Source: Pseudoalteromonas luteoviolacea H33-S (lineage in GTDB: Bacteria; Pseudomonadota; Gammaproteobacteria; Enterobacterales; Alteromonadaceae). From it: a DNA stretch of 64,000 nucleotides. Shown here in pieces: positions 26,421 through 36,521 of this stretch. Under the pieces are notes generated by a model that ran no database searches, had not been told where the DNA came from, and worked only from the letters and a program-made list of their open reading frames with translations. Where the stretch lies: the NCBI RefSeq assembly GCF_001625695.1, contig NZ_AUXY01000088.1:1-64000 (forward strand), given 5' to 3'. The translations under genes were made by a program, and so were the position numbers. The number at the start of each line of letters is the position of its first letter. The stretch's first letter is position 1.

Positions 26421-27017
26421 TCAGCTATTTTGATCACTTTCGGTGTCTGATTGACGCTTTTTTAATTGCCTTGTTTGTGCATGTAAGCTGGCTCGAACTA
26501 GTAGCTCTTGATCTGTGTCTCTAATTTGAGTGAAAGCTAGGGTATATTGAAGTGCATCATCATCTTGTTTTGAAATCTCAATCACTTGGCTATAGCAAAA
26601 AATGGCACTGGCTTCATATTGCAAAAAAACTTTGGTTCTAAAGTTTTGTCCTATTTGAAATTGCTCATTGGTCGTGACCTTGATCCCACCACCGCCATAA
26701 CTGTCGCAATAGCTGGTTTCATCTTCAGGCTGTTCATTGGCAAGAATGTGGCTCATGATGAGGTCAATTTTTCTCGATTGAGCTTGTAGGTAAGCAGCTA
26801 AGTCTGATGCAACATCGCCTAAATTTCTTAAAGGTCTGAGTGCATTCAAATCTAGCTCATTAATTTCATTAGCTAGCCTGAATAAGGGGGGAATTGCAGC
26901 TTCAAGCTGAGCTTGGTTTTTAGGCACCATGTTTTCATCAACAGGGAATAAGTTGATTTGGTTTGCTTCGTCTATCTGAAAATATTGGTCAAAGTTTTCT
27001 TTTAAGTTCGTTTGCAT
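26421..27017 (-). CDS. PilZ-like domain protein
   Basis: The 198-residue cytoplasmic protein has a helical N-terminal half (about 1-95, EAAIPPLFRLANEINELDL) and a beta-rich C-terminal part with YCDSYGGGGIKV, which resembles the D/NxSxxGG motif of PilZ c-di-GMP receptors. A clear RxxxR motif is not visible. The variant SxGGGG could mean altered or lost c-di-GMP binding. The gene follows the chemoreceptor gene with an 85-base gap containing a hairpin. Confidence 0.65.
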   Translation of the reverse strand: MQTNLKENFDQYFQIDEANQINLFPVDENMVPKNQAQLEAAIPPLFRLANEINELDLNALRPLRNLGDVASDLAAYLQAQSRKIDLIMSHILANEQPEDETSYCDSYGGGGIKVTTNEQFQIGQNFRTKVFLQYEASAIFCYSQVIEISKQDDDALQYTLAFTQIRDTDQELLVRASLHAQTRQLKKRQSDTESDQNS

Positions 27018-27038
27018 TTATGTATGCCGATATTAATG

Positions 27039-27079
27039 TGGCTAGAGTAGCTATACCTTTATTCTCGCCACTCTAGCCA
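27039..27079 (-). other. Hairpin between chemoreceptor and PilZ-like genes
   Basis: TGGCTAGAGT (27039-27048) and ACTCTAGCCA (27070-27079) form a perfect 10-bp stem around a 21-base loop. On the minus strand it lies after the chemoreceptor stop and ahead of the PilZ-like gene. No U-run follows, so it could end or attenuate the transcript. Confidence 0.4.
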
Positions 27080-27102
27080 TTTAAATCAAGATGTTAACTA
27101 AT

Positions 27103-28971
27103 TTATACTTTAAATTGCTCTAACATGTCCTCTTGTTTTGCGATTTTATCAACTTGTGACTTCATGGTGTGATCCACCACTTTCGCTTCATCGACAACGG
27201 TATTTGACAAGTTTCGTATCTCAGATGCATTGTGATCGACTGCTTCTACCACTGTTTTTTGCTCTTCCAACATGCTGGCAATATTTACATTTAGCTCAAC
27301 AATGTTGTTAATTGACTCGCGAATGGCATGGAGGGCATCTTTTGTTTCTTCCGCTTTGACAACGGTCTTTTCAACAATAGTTTGACTTTGCTTCATAACC
27401 CCTACAGCATTTTCAGCGCCAGATTGAAGTTGGTCGATCATCGACTTAATTTCTGTGGTGGCCTCTTGTGTGCGCTGGGCTAAGGTTCTCACTTCATCTG
27501 CCACCACAGCAAAGCCTCTGCCAGACTCACCGGCTCTGGCAGCCTCGATTGCAGCGTTAAGAGCGAGTAGGTTTGTTTGCTCTGCAATACCATTAATGAC
27601 AGACAGGATCTGCTCAATCCCAGACGAAGATACTTCTAGTTCATTGACAACTTCTACAGCGCGTTCAATTTGTGATGAAAGCTCACTGATGGAGCTAGTG
27701 GATTGCACGACTATGCTCTCACCATCTTTTGCCAAACCGTCTGTAGTCTTAATTGCGTCAGCAGCAAGTTGTGCTGTACTTGCAACCTGTTGCTCCGTAT
27801 TGGACATATTGGCAGTCGAGTTGACTAGCTCATTGAGTGCCTCAAGTTGTCTTTGTATGGCTTGTGTTGCGTGATTAGCACCGGCAGATGTTTGCTTAGC
27901 ATCATCGAGTACTTCGTGTCCTAAAGTTTGAATGTCGGCAATGATGTTTTGCAGTCGAGAGGTAAATAAGTTGAAGTTTTCTGCTAAATCAGAAAACTCA
28001 GGTTCACTCGAAGCCTGCAACCGAACTGTAAGGTCTGCGTTACCCCTGGCGATATTAGACATCGCAGCGTTAATCGCTTCAAGTGGTTTTAATAAGATAT
28101 TAATGACGTAAGATAAGGCTAAGAAGCTGGCAATAACTGCGATGATAGAGACGACTGTTGCGTTGTAGGTGAGCGTTTCCATAGCAGAAAATACTTTTTC
28201 TTTTTCAAGGGCGACACCGACGTACCAATCATATCCTTCAACTGCTTTAAACATAATAAGATAGGTGACCCCGTCAATTTCAATTTCCTGTGATGATTCC
28301 TTGACAACTGTGTTACCTAAGAAGTTACGTGCAGGTTGGCCATTTAGCGATACATCTGGATGAGAAATTGTGCTGCCGTTGGAGCTCACCATAAATGAAA
28401 AACCAGCATCAAATAAGTTAAATGAATTAATCATGTTGCCTAATTTCGCAAGGCTGACATCATAAAAGATGGCGCCGTGAAATTGGCTGCCTTTAAATAC
28501 CGGTGCACCAATTGACACAACAATCTCGCCACTGACGGCATCCGCATATGGATCTGTCACGACCAAGTTTTTTGCTGCTTTTGCATCCTTATACCAAGGG
28601 CGAACTCTTGGGTCCCATGTCGAACCAGGGTTCCAGTTTGGGTCGCTTGCCACATATTTACCTGAACTTTCTTCACCGTAGCCGATGAGTAAAAACTCAG
28701 AGGTTAGCTTGGGCTGAGAAATCATAGGGCGTGCCTTTTCAAGGCCATCGACCTGAGCGACTAGCCCAGTAGTAAGCGCTGCAAGGTTCATAGCGCCCTG
28801 CATTTGAGCTGTGACAGTATTACTGATCCCTTGGATCACTTCTTCCATACTGTGAGTGACTTGTTCTTCTAAGTTTTCTTTAAGCAGGAAGTATTGCTTG
28901 ACCGACAGTAAGAATAAGGCAAGCACTAAAACACTCGCAGAAACGGCGACTACTTTATATTTAAACTTCAC
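27103..28971 (-). CDS. Methyl-accepting chemotaxis protein with dCache sensor domain
   Basis: The 622-residue receptor has helix 1 (about 7-28), a large periplasmic dCache_1 domain (about 35-280; DPNWNPGSTWDPRVRPWYKDA is characteristic), helix 2 (about 280-300), a HAMP domain (about 300-355), and a signalling domain with hairpin tip EQTNLLALNAAIEAARAGES. It would couple an amino-acid or other small-molecule ligand to the flagellar motor through CheA/CheW. No C-terminal pentapeptide tether for CheR is seen. Confidence 0.93.
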   Translation of the reverse strand: MKFKYKVVAVSASVLVLALFLLSVKQYFLLKENLEEQVTHSMEEVIQGISNTVTAQMQGAMNLAALTTGLVAQVDGLEKARPMISQPKLTSEFLLIGYGEESSGKYVASDPNWNPGSTWDPRVRPWYKDAKAAKNLVVTDPYADAVSGEIVVSIGAPVFKGSQFHGAIFYDVSLAKLGNMINSFNLFDAGFSFMVSSNGSTISHPDVSLNGQPARNFLGNTVVKESSQEIEIDGVTYLIMFKAVEGYDWYVGVALEKEKVFSAMETLTYNATVVSIIAVIASFLALSYVINILLKPLEAINAAMSNIARGNADLTVRLQASSEPEFSDLAENFNLFTSRLQNIIADIQTLGHEVLDDAKQTSAGANHATQAIQRQLEALNELVNSTANMSNTEQQVASTAQLAADAIKTTDGLAKDGESIVVQSTSSISELSSQIERAVEVVNELEVSSSGIEQILSVINGIAEQTNLLALNAAIEAARAGESGRGFAVVADEVRTLAQRTQEATTEIKSMIDQLQSGAENAVGVMKQSQTIVEKTVVKAEETKDALHAIRESINNIVELNVNIASMLEEQKTVVEAVDHNASEIRNLSNTVVDEAKVVDHTMKSQVDKIAKQEDMLEQFKV

Positions 28972-29093
28972 TGAACGTCTCCCAGATGTGAGCTTATTAT
29001 TAAAGGTAAATCATAAGCGAATAGTTGCAATGATTTACGGTAGTTTAATGGTTTTATTTACAATTTAGCATCAAAACTTCAAAATAAAGTACG

Positions 29094-29936
29094 TTATGTT
29101 GACTCTAAAGCACTATATAGCTCATCCAGTTCTTCTTCAGACATATTTACGAAATCTAATACTTCATCACTAATCGTCTGCCATTCATGATCGTTTTCGA
29201 TGGTGGCGGTATTTTTGAATAGAAAATTACCGTGACGAGCGAGCTTTAAAACCGAAAGAAGCTCCAAAGCAATGCCGTCTAGCTCGCCTGAGCGGAATAT
29301 GCCATTGGCATCATGTTGGTAATAGATGACGTTGATCATGGGTTTTGGCAACTTCCATTGCTGCGCAAGCAGTGCGCCTATGGTGGCGTGGCTAGTATTG
29401 TATTTACCAAATTCAAACTCAGTTGCTTTGCTCCAACCATCGGTTTTCGCAACGTCTATCACCTCGGTGTAATCATCAAAGTGTACGCACAATAAAGGGA
29501 TCCCAACGGTATGGAATAACCCAAGCATGTAGGCATGGTTTGATAAACCGGGTTTGTTTAACTTCAAACACAGCGTTGAGCAAAGCTGCGCAATATCGCT
29601 TTGATCTTGCCAAAAGTTTTCCAAAGCTGGTGGCGTTTCGACAGTCGCTTTAACAGCAACCGCTTTAACAAGCGGTATTAAACGCTTCAGGCCGAGGATC
29701 ATGATGGCTTGTTCAAGTGATTCAATTTCTTTACTACGGCGAAAGGCTGCTGAGTTAACGACTTGTAGTATTGCCGCGCTGATGGCAACGTCACTTTGTA
29801 AAATTTGGGTGATTTTATTGATGTTTGGTTCAGGGGATTTTGTTTCTTGTGAAAATTGAACAAGTGCTTCGGGTCTTGGCGGGATGGATATAGCCCTAAG
29901 GATCTGTTTTTCTTGTTGGGTTAAAGATATGGCCAT
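29094..29936 (-). CDS. HDOD-domain protein
   Basis: The 280-residue protein has the HDOD fold: PEALVQFSQ, DVAISAAILQVVNSAAF at about residues 45-65 and LKRLIPLVKAVAV, then a helical core with LGLFHTVGIPLL and ATIGALLAQQWKLPKPMINVIYYQHDA. HDOD proteins are non-catalytic regulators seen with signalling and motility genes. It is between the chemoreceptor and the alanine-dehydrogenase gene, each on the same strand with its own gap. Confidence 0.85.
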   Translation of the reverse strand: MAISLTQQEKQILRAISIPPRPEALVQFSQETKSPEPNINKITQILQSDVAISAAILQVVNSAAFRRSKEIESLEQAIMILGLKRLIPLVKAVAVKATVETPPALENFWQDQSDIAQLCSTLCLKLNKPGLSNHAYMLGLFHTVGIPLLCVHFDDYTEVIDVAKTDGWSKATEFEFGKYNTSHATIGALLAQQWKLPKPMINVIYYQHDANGIFRSGELDGIALELLSVLKLARHGNFLFKNTATIENDHEWQTISDEVLDFVNMSEEELDELYSALEST

Positions 29937-30040
29937 AACTTCTCGCTCACTGCATTATCTTACATTGATAAGAATAGCCAAAAATTGTAAAAACGAGAAA
30001 AATAGAAAGGGTATGGGAAGGAACAGTTGATTTAAAATCA

Positions 30041-30067
30041 AAAAGGCCCGCGAAAAGCAGGCCTTTT
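30041..30067 (-). terminator. Terminator of ald
   Basis: AAAAGGCC and GGCCTTTT flank an 11-base loop. Read on the minus strand it lies just after the ald stop and is followed by TTTTT, so it is a rho-independent terminator. Confidence 0.85.
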
Positions 30068-30089
30068 AAATATTCAATGCTGTTTGCGA

Positions 30090-31211
30090 TTATGCGTTTT
30101 CAACAGCTGAACGTGGCTCAACAAACTCCATATTGAAACCTTCAGCAACTTCTTTACAAGTTACTTGGCCCTTAAGAACGTTAAGACCGTTTAAGAAGTG
30201 CTCATCAGAAAGAAGTGCTTCTTTATAGCCTAGGTTCGCAAGCTTGATGATATATGGCAGAGTTGCGTTGTTAAGTGCAAACGTAGAAGTACGAGGAACC
30301 GCACCTGGCATGTTAGCAACACAGTAGTGAACAACGTCGTCAACGATGTAAGTTGGTTCTGCGTGTGTAGTCGCTTTAGAAGTCGCGATACAACCACCTT
30401 GGTCGATTGCAACGTCAACGATAGCAGCACCAGGCTTCATCGCTTTGATGTGTGCTTCAGTTACTAGCTTAGGAGCAGCAGCACCTGGGATTAGTACACC
30501 ACCGATAACAAGGTCAGCTTCAACAACGTGCTTCTCTAGTGCATCAACTGTTGAGTAGATAACTTTTGCTTGGCTACCGAACTGAGCGTTAAGGCTACGT
30601 AGTACGTCGATGTTACGGTCAAGGATAGTAACATCAGCACCCATACCAACAGCCATTTGCGCTGCGTTACGGCCAACCATACCACCACCGATAACAACTA
30701 CTTTAGCCGGCTCAACACCAGGTACGCCACCTAGTAGCATGCCGCGACCAAGGTTTGATTTTTCAAGCGCCTGAGCACCTGCTTGAATAGACATACGGCC
30801 AGCAACTTCTGACATTGGCGCTAGAAGTGGAAGACCACCACGTGAGTCAGTTACAGTTTCGTATGCAATACAAATTGCGCCGCTCTTAATTAGATCTTCA
30901 GTTTGTGGAAGATCTGGTGCTAGGTGAAGGTAAGTGAAAAGAATTTGGTCTTCACGTAACATTGCACGCTCAACAGCTTGTGGTTCTTTTACCTTAACAA
31001 TCATTTCAGCTTTAGCGAAAACGTCTGCAGCTGTAGGTAAAATTTCAGCACCCGCTTGGATATAATCTTCGTCAGTGAAACCAATGCCGATACCTGCATT
31101 TGTTTCAACAATAACCTGGTGGCCGTGGTTAATTAGTTCACGAACACTTGCTGGAACCATACCAACACGGTACTCGTGGTTTTTAATCTCTTTAGGTACA
31201 CCAATAATCAT
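30090..31211 (-). CDS. ald: Alanine dehydrogenase
   Basis: The 373-residue enzyme catalyses NAD-dependent oxidative deamination of L-alanine to pyruvate and ammonia. The N-terminus IIGVPKEIKNHEYRVG, the Lys/His active-site region (VKEPQ, LFTYLHLA), the Rossmann motif VVIGGGMVGRNAAQMAVGMGADV and AIDQGGCIATSKATTH are diagnostic. The ATG at 31211 is preferred to a TTG 15 bases upstream because family members start with MIIGVPKEIK. It is divergent from lrp across 137 bases; Lrp-type proteins commonly control such neighbours. Confidence 0.96.
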   Translation of the reverse strand: MIIGVPKEIKNHEYRVGMVPASVRELINHGHQVIVETNAGIGIGFTDEDYIQAGAEILPTAADVFAKAEMIVKVKEPQAVERAMLREDQILFTYLHLAPDLPQTEDLIKSGAICIAYETVTDSRGGLPLLAPMSEVAGRMSIQAGAQALEKSNLGRGMLLGGVPGVEPAKVVVIGGGMVGRNAAQMAVGMGADVTILDRNIDVLRSLNAQFGSQAKVIYSTVDALEKHVVEADLVIGGVLIPGAAAPKLVTEAHIKAMKPGAAIVDVAIDQGGCIATSKATTHAEPTYIVDDVVHYCVANMPGAVPRTSTFALNNATLPYIIKLANLGYKEALLSDEHFLNGLNVLKGQVTCKEVAEGFNMEFVEPRSAVENA

Positions 31212-31348
31212 AATAAATCGCCTCAAATAAGAACGGATAACATTTTCGACTATTATAATTATGCATGGCTAGTGTGTCCTACCTTTTTTGTGGTAAATTA
31301 AAGGTGAATTGACTTTAAATTTCGTAAAAATAGGATAAAACACTTTTC

Positions 31349-31828
31349 ATGCATACTCAGCTAGATAGAACTGATAGAAAAATTTTAGTCGAATTACAAA
31401 AAGACGGAAGAATTTCTAATGTTGAATTAGCCAAACGAATTGGATTAAGTGCAACACCCTGTCTGGAAAGGGTAAAAAAACTAGAGCGAGAAGGGTTCAT
31501 TAAAGGATATAAAGCAGTAGTTGACCCGGTTAAGCTTGGCCAGGGGTTACTGGTATTCGTTGAAGTGACCATAAATAAAAACTCGCCAGATGTTTTTGAG
31601 CGTTTCAATGAGGCGGTAAAACAACATGATGAAATCATTGAATGTCACCTAGTATCTGGGAATTTCGACTTTTTACTAAAAACCCGTGTTACGGACATGT
31701 CAGAGTATCGAGGTGTGCTGGGTGAAATCTTGCTTAAATTACCAAATATTAATGAAAGTCGTACTTATGTTGTTATGGAAGAGGTAAAAGGGGAGGAGGG
31801 AGAGATTATAAAACCTTGTGCACCTTAA
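31349..31828 (+). CDS. lrp: Leucine-responsive regulatory protein (Lrp/AsnC family)
   Basis: The 159-residue protein has the Lrp winged-helix opening LDRTDRKILVELQKDGRISNVELAKRIGLSATPCLERVKKLEREGFI (given here only by position, residues about 4-50) and the C-terminal amino-acid-binding RAM domain, with GNFDFLLKTRV and ending in a Gly/Glu-rich tail. Residues and order, lrp-ftsK-lolA-rarA-serS, are as in E. coli. It is divergent from ald and probably controls ald and itself. Confidence 0.95.
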   Translation: MHTQLDRTDRKILVELQKDGRISNVELAKRIGLSATPCLERVKKLEREGFIKGYKAVVDPVKLGQGLLVFVEVTINKNSPDVFERFNEAVKQHDEIIECHLVSGNFDFLLKTRVTDMSEYRGVLGEILLKLPNINESRTYVVMEEVKGEEGEIIKPCAP

Positions 31829-31896
31829 AGAATTTCTTGATATGGTGTAACCTATAATAGAAGTTTACAACAAAAGATAAATACAGGTTGAATGTA

Positions 31897-34542
31897 ATGC
31901 GCTTAAATGGTGTTCAGCGCCTACTAGAAACGGGACTTATTGTTAGCACAGCTGCTGCAATTTTTACGCTTTGCGCCTTAGTTTCATTTGATCCAGCCGA
32001 TCCGGCGTGGACACAAGCGGGTGAGTTTGTACAAGTCAATAATATCACAGGTGCAGCAGGCGCTTGGGTAGCTGACATTTTATTATTGAGTTTTGGTTGG
32101 CTTGCCTTTTGGGTACCAGCTGCAATGCAGCTTTTTGGTTATGTGTTATTTAAAAAGCCTCACAAAATTTTTCAGCTCGACTACACAACGCTTGGTTTAA
32201 GGATTATTGGCGCAACGCTCTTAATCGCGTCTTCAAGTGCCATTAGTAGTATCAATTTTGATGATATATACACCTTTTCTTCAGGCGGAGTAGTGGGAGA
32301 TGTTGTGGCGGGTGCGATGATGCCAGCATTCAACTTCACAGGCACCTCAATTCTACTTTTGTGTTTCTTCTTTGCGGGTGTCACCTTACTAACTGGAGTT
32401 TCTTGGGTTGAAGCGGTTGATTATTTAGGTGAAAAAGTCGTTCAGTTTGTGAAGTTTTTATTTAGAAAAGCGACCACAAGAACACCTAAATCCGAGCCAA
32501 CCTCTGCACAAGTCATTGCTGCTGAAACTGAGCAACCAGCTGAAGTAGAACAAACGGGAAGCATCGATGCCAGAGAGCAAATTGAAGAAAGTGAGCGCGC
32601 TCAAAAGGAGCCTGAGGTAGTTGTAGAAGAGGCTAAAGAATCTGATGAAGAACAAACTGAAAAACCGCTAAAATTAAAAGATAAATTGTTTTCAGTTGTT
32701 GGTCGTAAAGACAACAACGAGCCGGTGTCTCCTAAAAATGTTGAGCCTGTATTTGAGCAAAAGCAGGAGTTTAACGATGCGGTTTCTGCAGATGTGTTTG
32801 ATGAGCTTGATCATATTCTTGAGCAAGAAATTAATTTTTCTGCTATCGACGATGAGTCACTTGATACGGTTGCTGCCCTGAATGCGTTGGATGATGCCGC
32901 AGTAAAAGAAGAGCCCGTGACTAAAGTAGTATCGCCAGCAAGACCAATTAAAAAGCCAACGCCAAGCTCCGAGCAGAAGCCAGCTTACCAACCACCACCT
33001 TCTGCAAAAGAGCAGTTTGAGGCTTTGTTAGAAGCGCAGCCACCTAAAGACCCGCTACCATCTCTTGATTTACTAGATAGACCAGACAAAGCAGAGAACC
33101 CAATTACTAAAGAAGAATTAGACTCTGTGTCACGCCTTGTTGAAGCCAAATTATTGGACTTTAACATTCAAGCCGCAGTTGTAGGCGTTTACCCGGGCCC
33201 TGTTGTTACGCGTTTTGAGCTCGACCTTGCACCTGGTATTAAAGTGGCCAAAATTACCGGTCTTGCAAAAGATTTGGCCCGTTCACTGTCAGCTGTAAGT
33301 GTACGAGTTGTTGAAGTTATCCCCGGTAAAACCTATGTTGGACTGGAATTACCGAATAAAAACCGAGAAATAGTCAGGCTTTCAGAGGTCATTAACGCCC
33401 CTAAATTTGAGCAAAACCCTTCACCATTAACCATGGTTTTAGGTAAAGACATTGCAGGCGAACCAGTTGTGGCTGACCTTGCAAAAATGCCACATTTATT
33501 GGTAGCTGGTACAACCGGTTCCGGTAAGTCAGTTGGCGTTAATGTTATGATATTAAGCTTACTGTATAAGTCACCGCCTGAAGACGTTCGTATGATCATG
33601 ATAGACCCTAAAATGTTAGAGCTATCAGTGTATGAAGGTATTCCACACTTGCTGTGTGAAGTTGTGACAGATATGAAAGAAGCTGCCAATGCACTTAGAT
33701 GGTGCGTAGGGGAAATGGAACGTCGCTATAAGTTAATGTCTGCATTAGGTGTTAGAAACTTAAAAGGCTACAACCAGAAAGTCACAGCAGCTAAAGAAGC
33801 AGGGCATCCTATTTTAGATCCGTTATTTAAAGATACGGACGGTATGGCTGATGGGCCAGAGGAGCTAGATAAGCTGCCAAGTATTGTGGTCGTCATCGAT
33901 GAATTTGCAGACATGATGATGATCGTTGGTAAAAAAGTTGAAGAGCTCATTGCCCGTATCGCTCAAAAAGCACGTGCAGCGGGGATACACCTTGTATTGG
34001 CAACACAAAGACCGTCAGTTGATGTTATCACAGGTCTGATTAAGGCAAATATACCGACGCGAATGGCGTTCCAAGTTTCTAGTAAAATTGACTCGCGCAC
34101 CATACTAGATCAACAAGGTGCAGAGAACTTATTAGGTATGGGTGACATGCTTTACTTACCACCTGGCACGAGTGTTCCGAGCCGTGTTCATGGTGCGTTT
34201 GTAGATGACCATGAAGTACATGCTGTTGTGAATGATTGGAAAGCGCGTGGTAAGCCAAACTACATCGAAGATATTTTATGTGGTGAGGCAACGGAAGAAA
34301 TTTTATTACCTGGCGAGCAGCCTGAAGGTGCTGATGAAGAGTCTGATCCGCTCTACGATGAAGCCGTTGGCTTTGTTATTGAAACTGGTAAGGTATCGGT
34401 TTCAAGTGTGCAACGAAAATTAAGAGTTGGATATAACCGAGCAGCACGTTTGGTTGAACAGATGGAAATGTCAGGTGTTGTAAGTGCGCCAGGCCATAAT
34501 GGCGCACGAGAAGTATTAGTACCGAAAGGTGGAGCAAATTAA
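31897..34542 (+). CDS. ftsK: DNA translocase FtsK
   Basis: The 881-residue protein acts in septal chromosome dimer resolution. Four N-terminal membrane helices lie within about residues 13-175, followed by an acidic, Pro/Glu-rich linker (about 195-380), the motor with Walker A VAGTTGSGKSVGVN and Walker B IVVVIDEFADMMM, and a C-terminal gamma winged helix (VSSVQRKLRVGYNRAARLVEQME). The linker is shorter than in E. coli FtsK (1329 residues), as usual outside enterics. The start at ATG 31897 is preferred to TTG 31888. lolA starts one base after its stop. Confidence 0.97.
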   Translation: MRLNGVQRLLETGLIVSTAAAIFTLCALVSFDPADPAWTQAGEFVQVNNITGAAGAWVADILLLSFGWLAFWVPAAMQLFGYVLFKKPHKIFQLDYTTLGLRIIGATLLIASSSAISSINFDDIYTFSSGGVVGDVVAGAMMPAFNFTGTSILLLCFFFAGVTLLTGVSWVEAVDYLGEKVVQFVKFLFRKATTRTPKSEPTSAQVIAAETEQPAEVEQTGSIDAREQIEESERAQKEPEVVVEEAKESDEEQTEKPLKLKDKLFSVVGRKDNNEPVSPKNVEPVFEQKQEFNDAVSADVFDELDHILEQEINFSAIDDESLDTVAALNALDDAAVKEEPVTKVVSPARPIKKPTPSSEQKPAYQPPPSAKEQFEALLEAQPPKDPLPSLDLLDRPDKAENPITKEELDSVSRLVEAKLLDFNIQAAVVGVYPGPVVTRFELDLAPGIKVAKITGLAKDLARSLSAVSVRVVEVIPGKTYVGLELPNKNREIVRLSEVINAPKFEQNPSPLTMVLGKDIAGEPVVADLAKMPHLLVAGTTGSGKSVGVNVMILSLLYKSPPEDVRMIMIDPKMLELSVYEGIPHLLCEVVTDMKEAANALRWCVGEMERRYKLMSALGVRNLKGYNQKVTAAKEAGHPILDPLFKDTDGMADGPEELDKLPSIVVVIDEFADMMMIVGKKVEELIARIAQKARAAGIHLVLATQRPSVDVITGLIKANIPTRMAFQVSSKIDSRTILDQQGAENLLGMGDMLYLPPGTSVPSRVHGAFVDDHEVHAVVNDWKARGKPNYIEDILCGEATEEILLPGEQPEGADEESDPLYDEAVGFVIETGKVSVSSVQRKLRVGYNRAARLVEQMEMSGVVSAPGHNGAREVLVPKGGAN

Positions 34543-34543
34543 A

Positions 34544-35173
34544 ATGAAGTTTAAAACAATAGCCTTAGTACTAGGTTTAAGTTGTGGCTTTATGCCACTA
34601 AGCTTTGCTGGCGATGCGGAGTCTCTAAAGGCAAAGCTAAAATCGTTAAATACATTTAAAGCGAATTTCACGCAACAAGTGAAGGATGAAGAAGGCACAT
34701 TATTACAAGATGGAACGGGGAATATTGCGCTAAAATATCCTTCAAAAATTCGTTGGCAACAGTTAGAGCCGGATGAAACGCTATTAGTGTCCGATGGTGA
34801 TAAGACTTTTTATTTCGATAGCTTTGCTGAACAAGTAACTGTTATGAATACAGCTGGCTTAATTGATACTACCCCCTTTGTTTTACTGACAACACAGGAT
34901 AAGTCTCAGTGGGCAAAATATGATGTCACAAAAACCACGGTTGGTTATCGTGTATCGCCAAAGCCTGATGTTGAATCTCAAGTGGAGCAATTAGATATTG
35001 TGTTCCAAAGCGCTGGGCTTGCCATTGATTCGTTAAGTATCAAAGATGCTTCAGGCCAGATCTCGACATTTAAATTTGCAGATGCTAAAACAAATTTAGA
35101 AATAGACGATAAATCTTTTACCTTTAAAATTCCGCATGGAGTGGTCATAGACGACCAGACATCAGGTGAGTAA
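34544..35173 (+). CDS. lolA: Outer-membrane lipoprotein carrier protein LolA
   Basis: The 209-residue periplasmic chaperone carries lipoproteins from LolCDE to LolB. A signal peptide (about 1-22, LGLSCGFMPLSFAG) precedes LKSLNTFKANFTQQVKDEEG, the family's usual start, and PSKIRWQQLEPDETLLVSDG. The ATG at 34544 begins immediately after ftsK; an in-frame GTG 15 bases earlier is not needed. Its 3' end overlaps rarA by eight bases. Confidence 0.95.
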   Translation: MKFKTIALVLGLSCGFMPLSFAGDAESLKAKLKSLNTFKANFTQQVKDEEGTLLQDGTGNIALKYPSKIRWQQLEPDETLLVSDGDKTFYFDSFAEQVTVMNTAGLIDTTPFVLLTTQDKSQWAKYDVTKTTVGYRVSPKPDVESQVEQLDIVFQSAGLAIDSLSIKDASGQISTFKFADAKTNLEIDDKSFTFKIPHGVVIDDQTSGE

Positions 35174-36521
35174 TTTCGGTTTTGATTTTGCCCCAGATGT
35201 TAGACCTTTGGCCGCTAGAATGCGGCCAAAGTCGTTACAGGGCTATATTGGGCAAACACATATTATTGAAAAAGGCTCTGTGCTTTATCGTGCCATTGAA
35301 CAAGGTCGATGCCATAGTCTGATTTTATGGGGCCCGCCGGGAGTGGGAAAAACCACATTAGCTGAGATCATTGCAAATCATGCAGATGCTGAGCTTGAAA
35401 AACTATCTGCTGTGACAGCAGGCGTGAAGGAAATTCGTGAAGCTGTGTTAGAAGCAAAAAGTCGACTGTCTCAATCAGGCAGACGAACTTTACTTTTTGT
35501 CGACGAGGTCCATCGCTTTAATAAGTCTCAGCAAGATGCCTTTTTACCTCACATAGAAGATGGCACGTTTGTTTTCATTGGTGCGACAACGGAAAACCCG
35601 TCGTTTGCATTGAATAATGCTGTGTTGTCTCGTGCCCGCGTGTATACACTAAAGCCTTTATCGCAAGATGAATTACTGTTTACGCTACAAAATGCCATTG
35701 AGCATGATGAGCAATTGAGCCAACTTGCTATCCATATTGAACAAGAAGCCTTGGTTGCAATCGCACAAGCGGCTGATGGTGATGCAAGAAAAGCATTGAA
35801 CCTGTTAGAGCAATCGGTTGATCTTGGCCATCGTACTGGCAGCGACATAAAAATTGACAGTGATGTTCTTTCGCAAATTTTACCAACTCACTTAGCCAAG
35901 TATGATAAAGGCGGTGATATTTATTATGATTTGATTTCTGCGTTTCATAAATCGGTTCGTGGTAGTAATCCTGACGCAGCACTTTATTGGTATTGTCGTA
36001 TTTTAGCAGGCGGCGGCGATCCGCTTTATGTAGCAAGACGTTTGCTTGCCATTGCCAGTGAGGATATAGGAAATGCAGATCCAAGAGCGCTTCAGGTCGC
36101 ACTGAATGCATGGGATATTTTTCACAGAGTCGGACCTGCAGAAGGCGAAAGAGCGATTGCACAAGCGACCATATATATGGCCAGTGCCGCCAAGAGCAAT
36201 GCTGTTTATACCGCATTTAAGCAGGCGAAAAGGGATGCTGAGACAGACGGCGATTTACCTGTACCGGAACATCTACGTAACGCGCCAACAAAGCTGATGA
36301 AGGAAATGGGGTTTGGGGCAGAATACCGCTATGCACATGATGAACCTGGTGCCTACGCCGCAGGGGAAAACTACTTTCCAGAATCTGTATCAGACAGACA
36401 ATACTACTACCCAACTGAACGTGGGTTAGAAAAGCAAATTAAAGAAAAACTCAATTACTTAAAAAGCCTCGATAATTCGAGTGCTCAACAAAGGTATACT
36501 CAAAAACCGGGTAAAACGTAA
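35166..36521 (+). CDS. rarA: Replication-associated AAA ATPase RarA (MgsA)
   Basis: The 451-residue protein is a clamp-loader-like ATPase that acts at stalled forks and binds SSB. Walker A is WGPPGVGKTTLAEII, and the Walker B region is LLFVDEVHRFNKSQQDAFLPHIEDG, with sensor 1 GATTENPSF. It begins with GTG at 35166 inside lolA (eight-base overlap) and its stop abuts the crcB ATG with no gap, so the genes form one operon. Confidence 0.95.
   Translation: MSNFGFDFAPDVRPLAARMRPKSLQGYIGQTHIIEKGSVLYRAIEQGRCHSLILWGPPGVGKTTLAEIIANHADAELEKLSAVTAGVKEIREAVLEAKSRLSQSGRRTLLFVDEVHRFNKSQQDAFLPHIEDGTFVFIGATTENPSFALNNAVLSRARVYTLKPLSQDELLFTLQNAIEHDEQLSQLAIHIEQEALVAIAQAADGDARKALNLLEQSVDLGHRTGSDIKIDSDVLSQILPTHLAKYDKGGDIYYDLISAFHKSVRGSNPDAALYWYCRILAGGGDPLYVARRLLAIASEDIGNADPRALQVALNAWDIFHRVGPAEGERAIAQATIYMASAAKSNAVYTAFKQAKRDAETDGDLPVPEHLRNAPTKLMKEMGFGAEYRYAHDEPGAYAAGENYFPESVSDRQYYYPTERGLEKQIKEKLNYLKSLDNSSAQQRYTQKPGKT

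Noticed and set aside
35728..36216. Minus-strand 162-codon frame inside rarA
   Set aside because: Lies wholly in the rarA coding frame shadow and has no independent signals; His- and Gln-rich translation is typical of a reverse-strand artefact.
36400..36521. Fluoride riboswitch upstream of crcB
   Set aside because: The gene abuts the rarA stop codon, so no room exists for a leader, and no known fold was seen within rarA.
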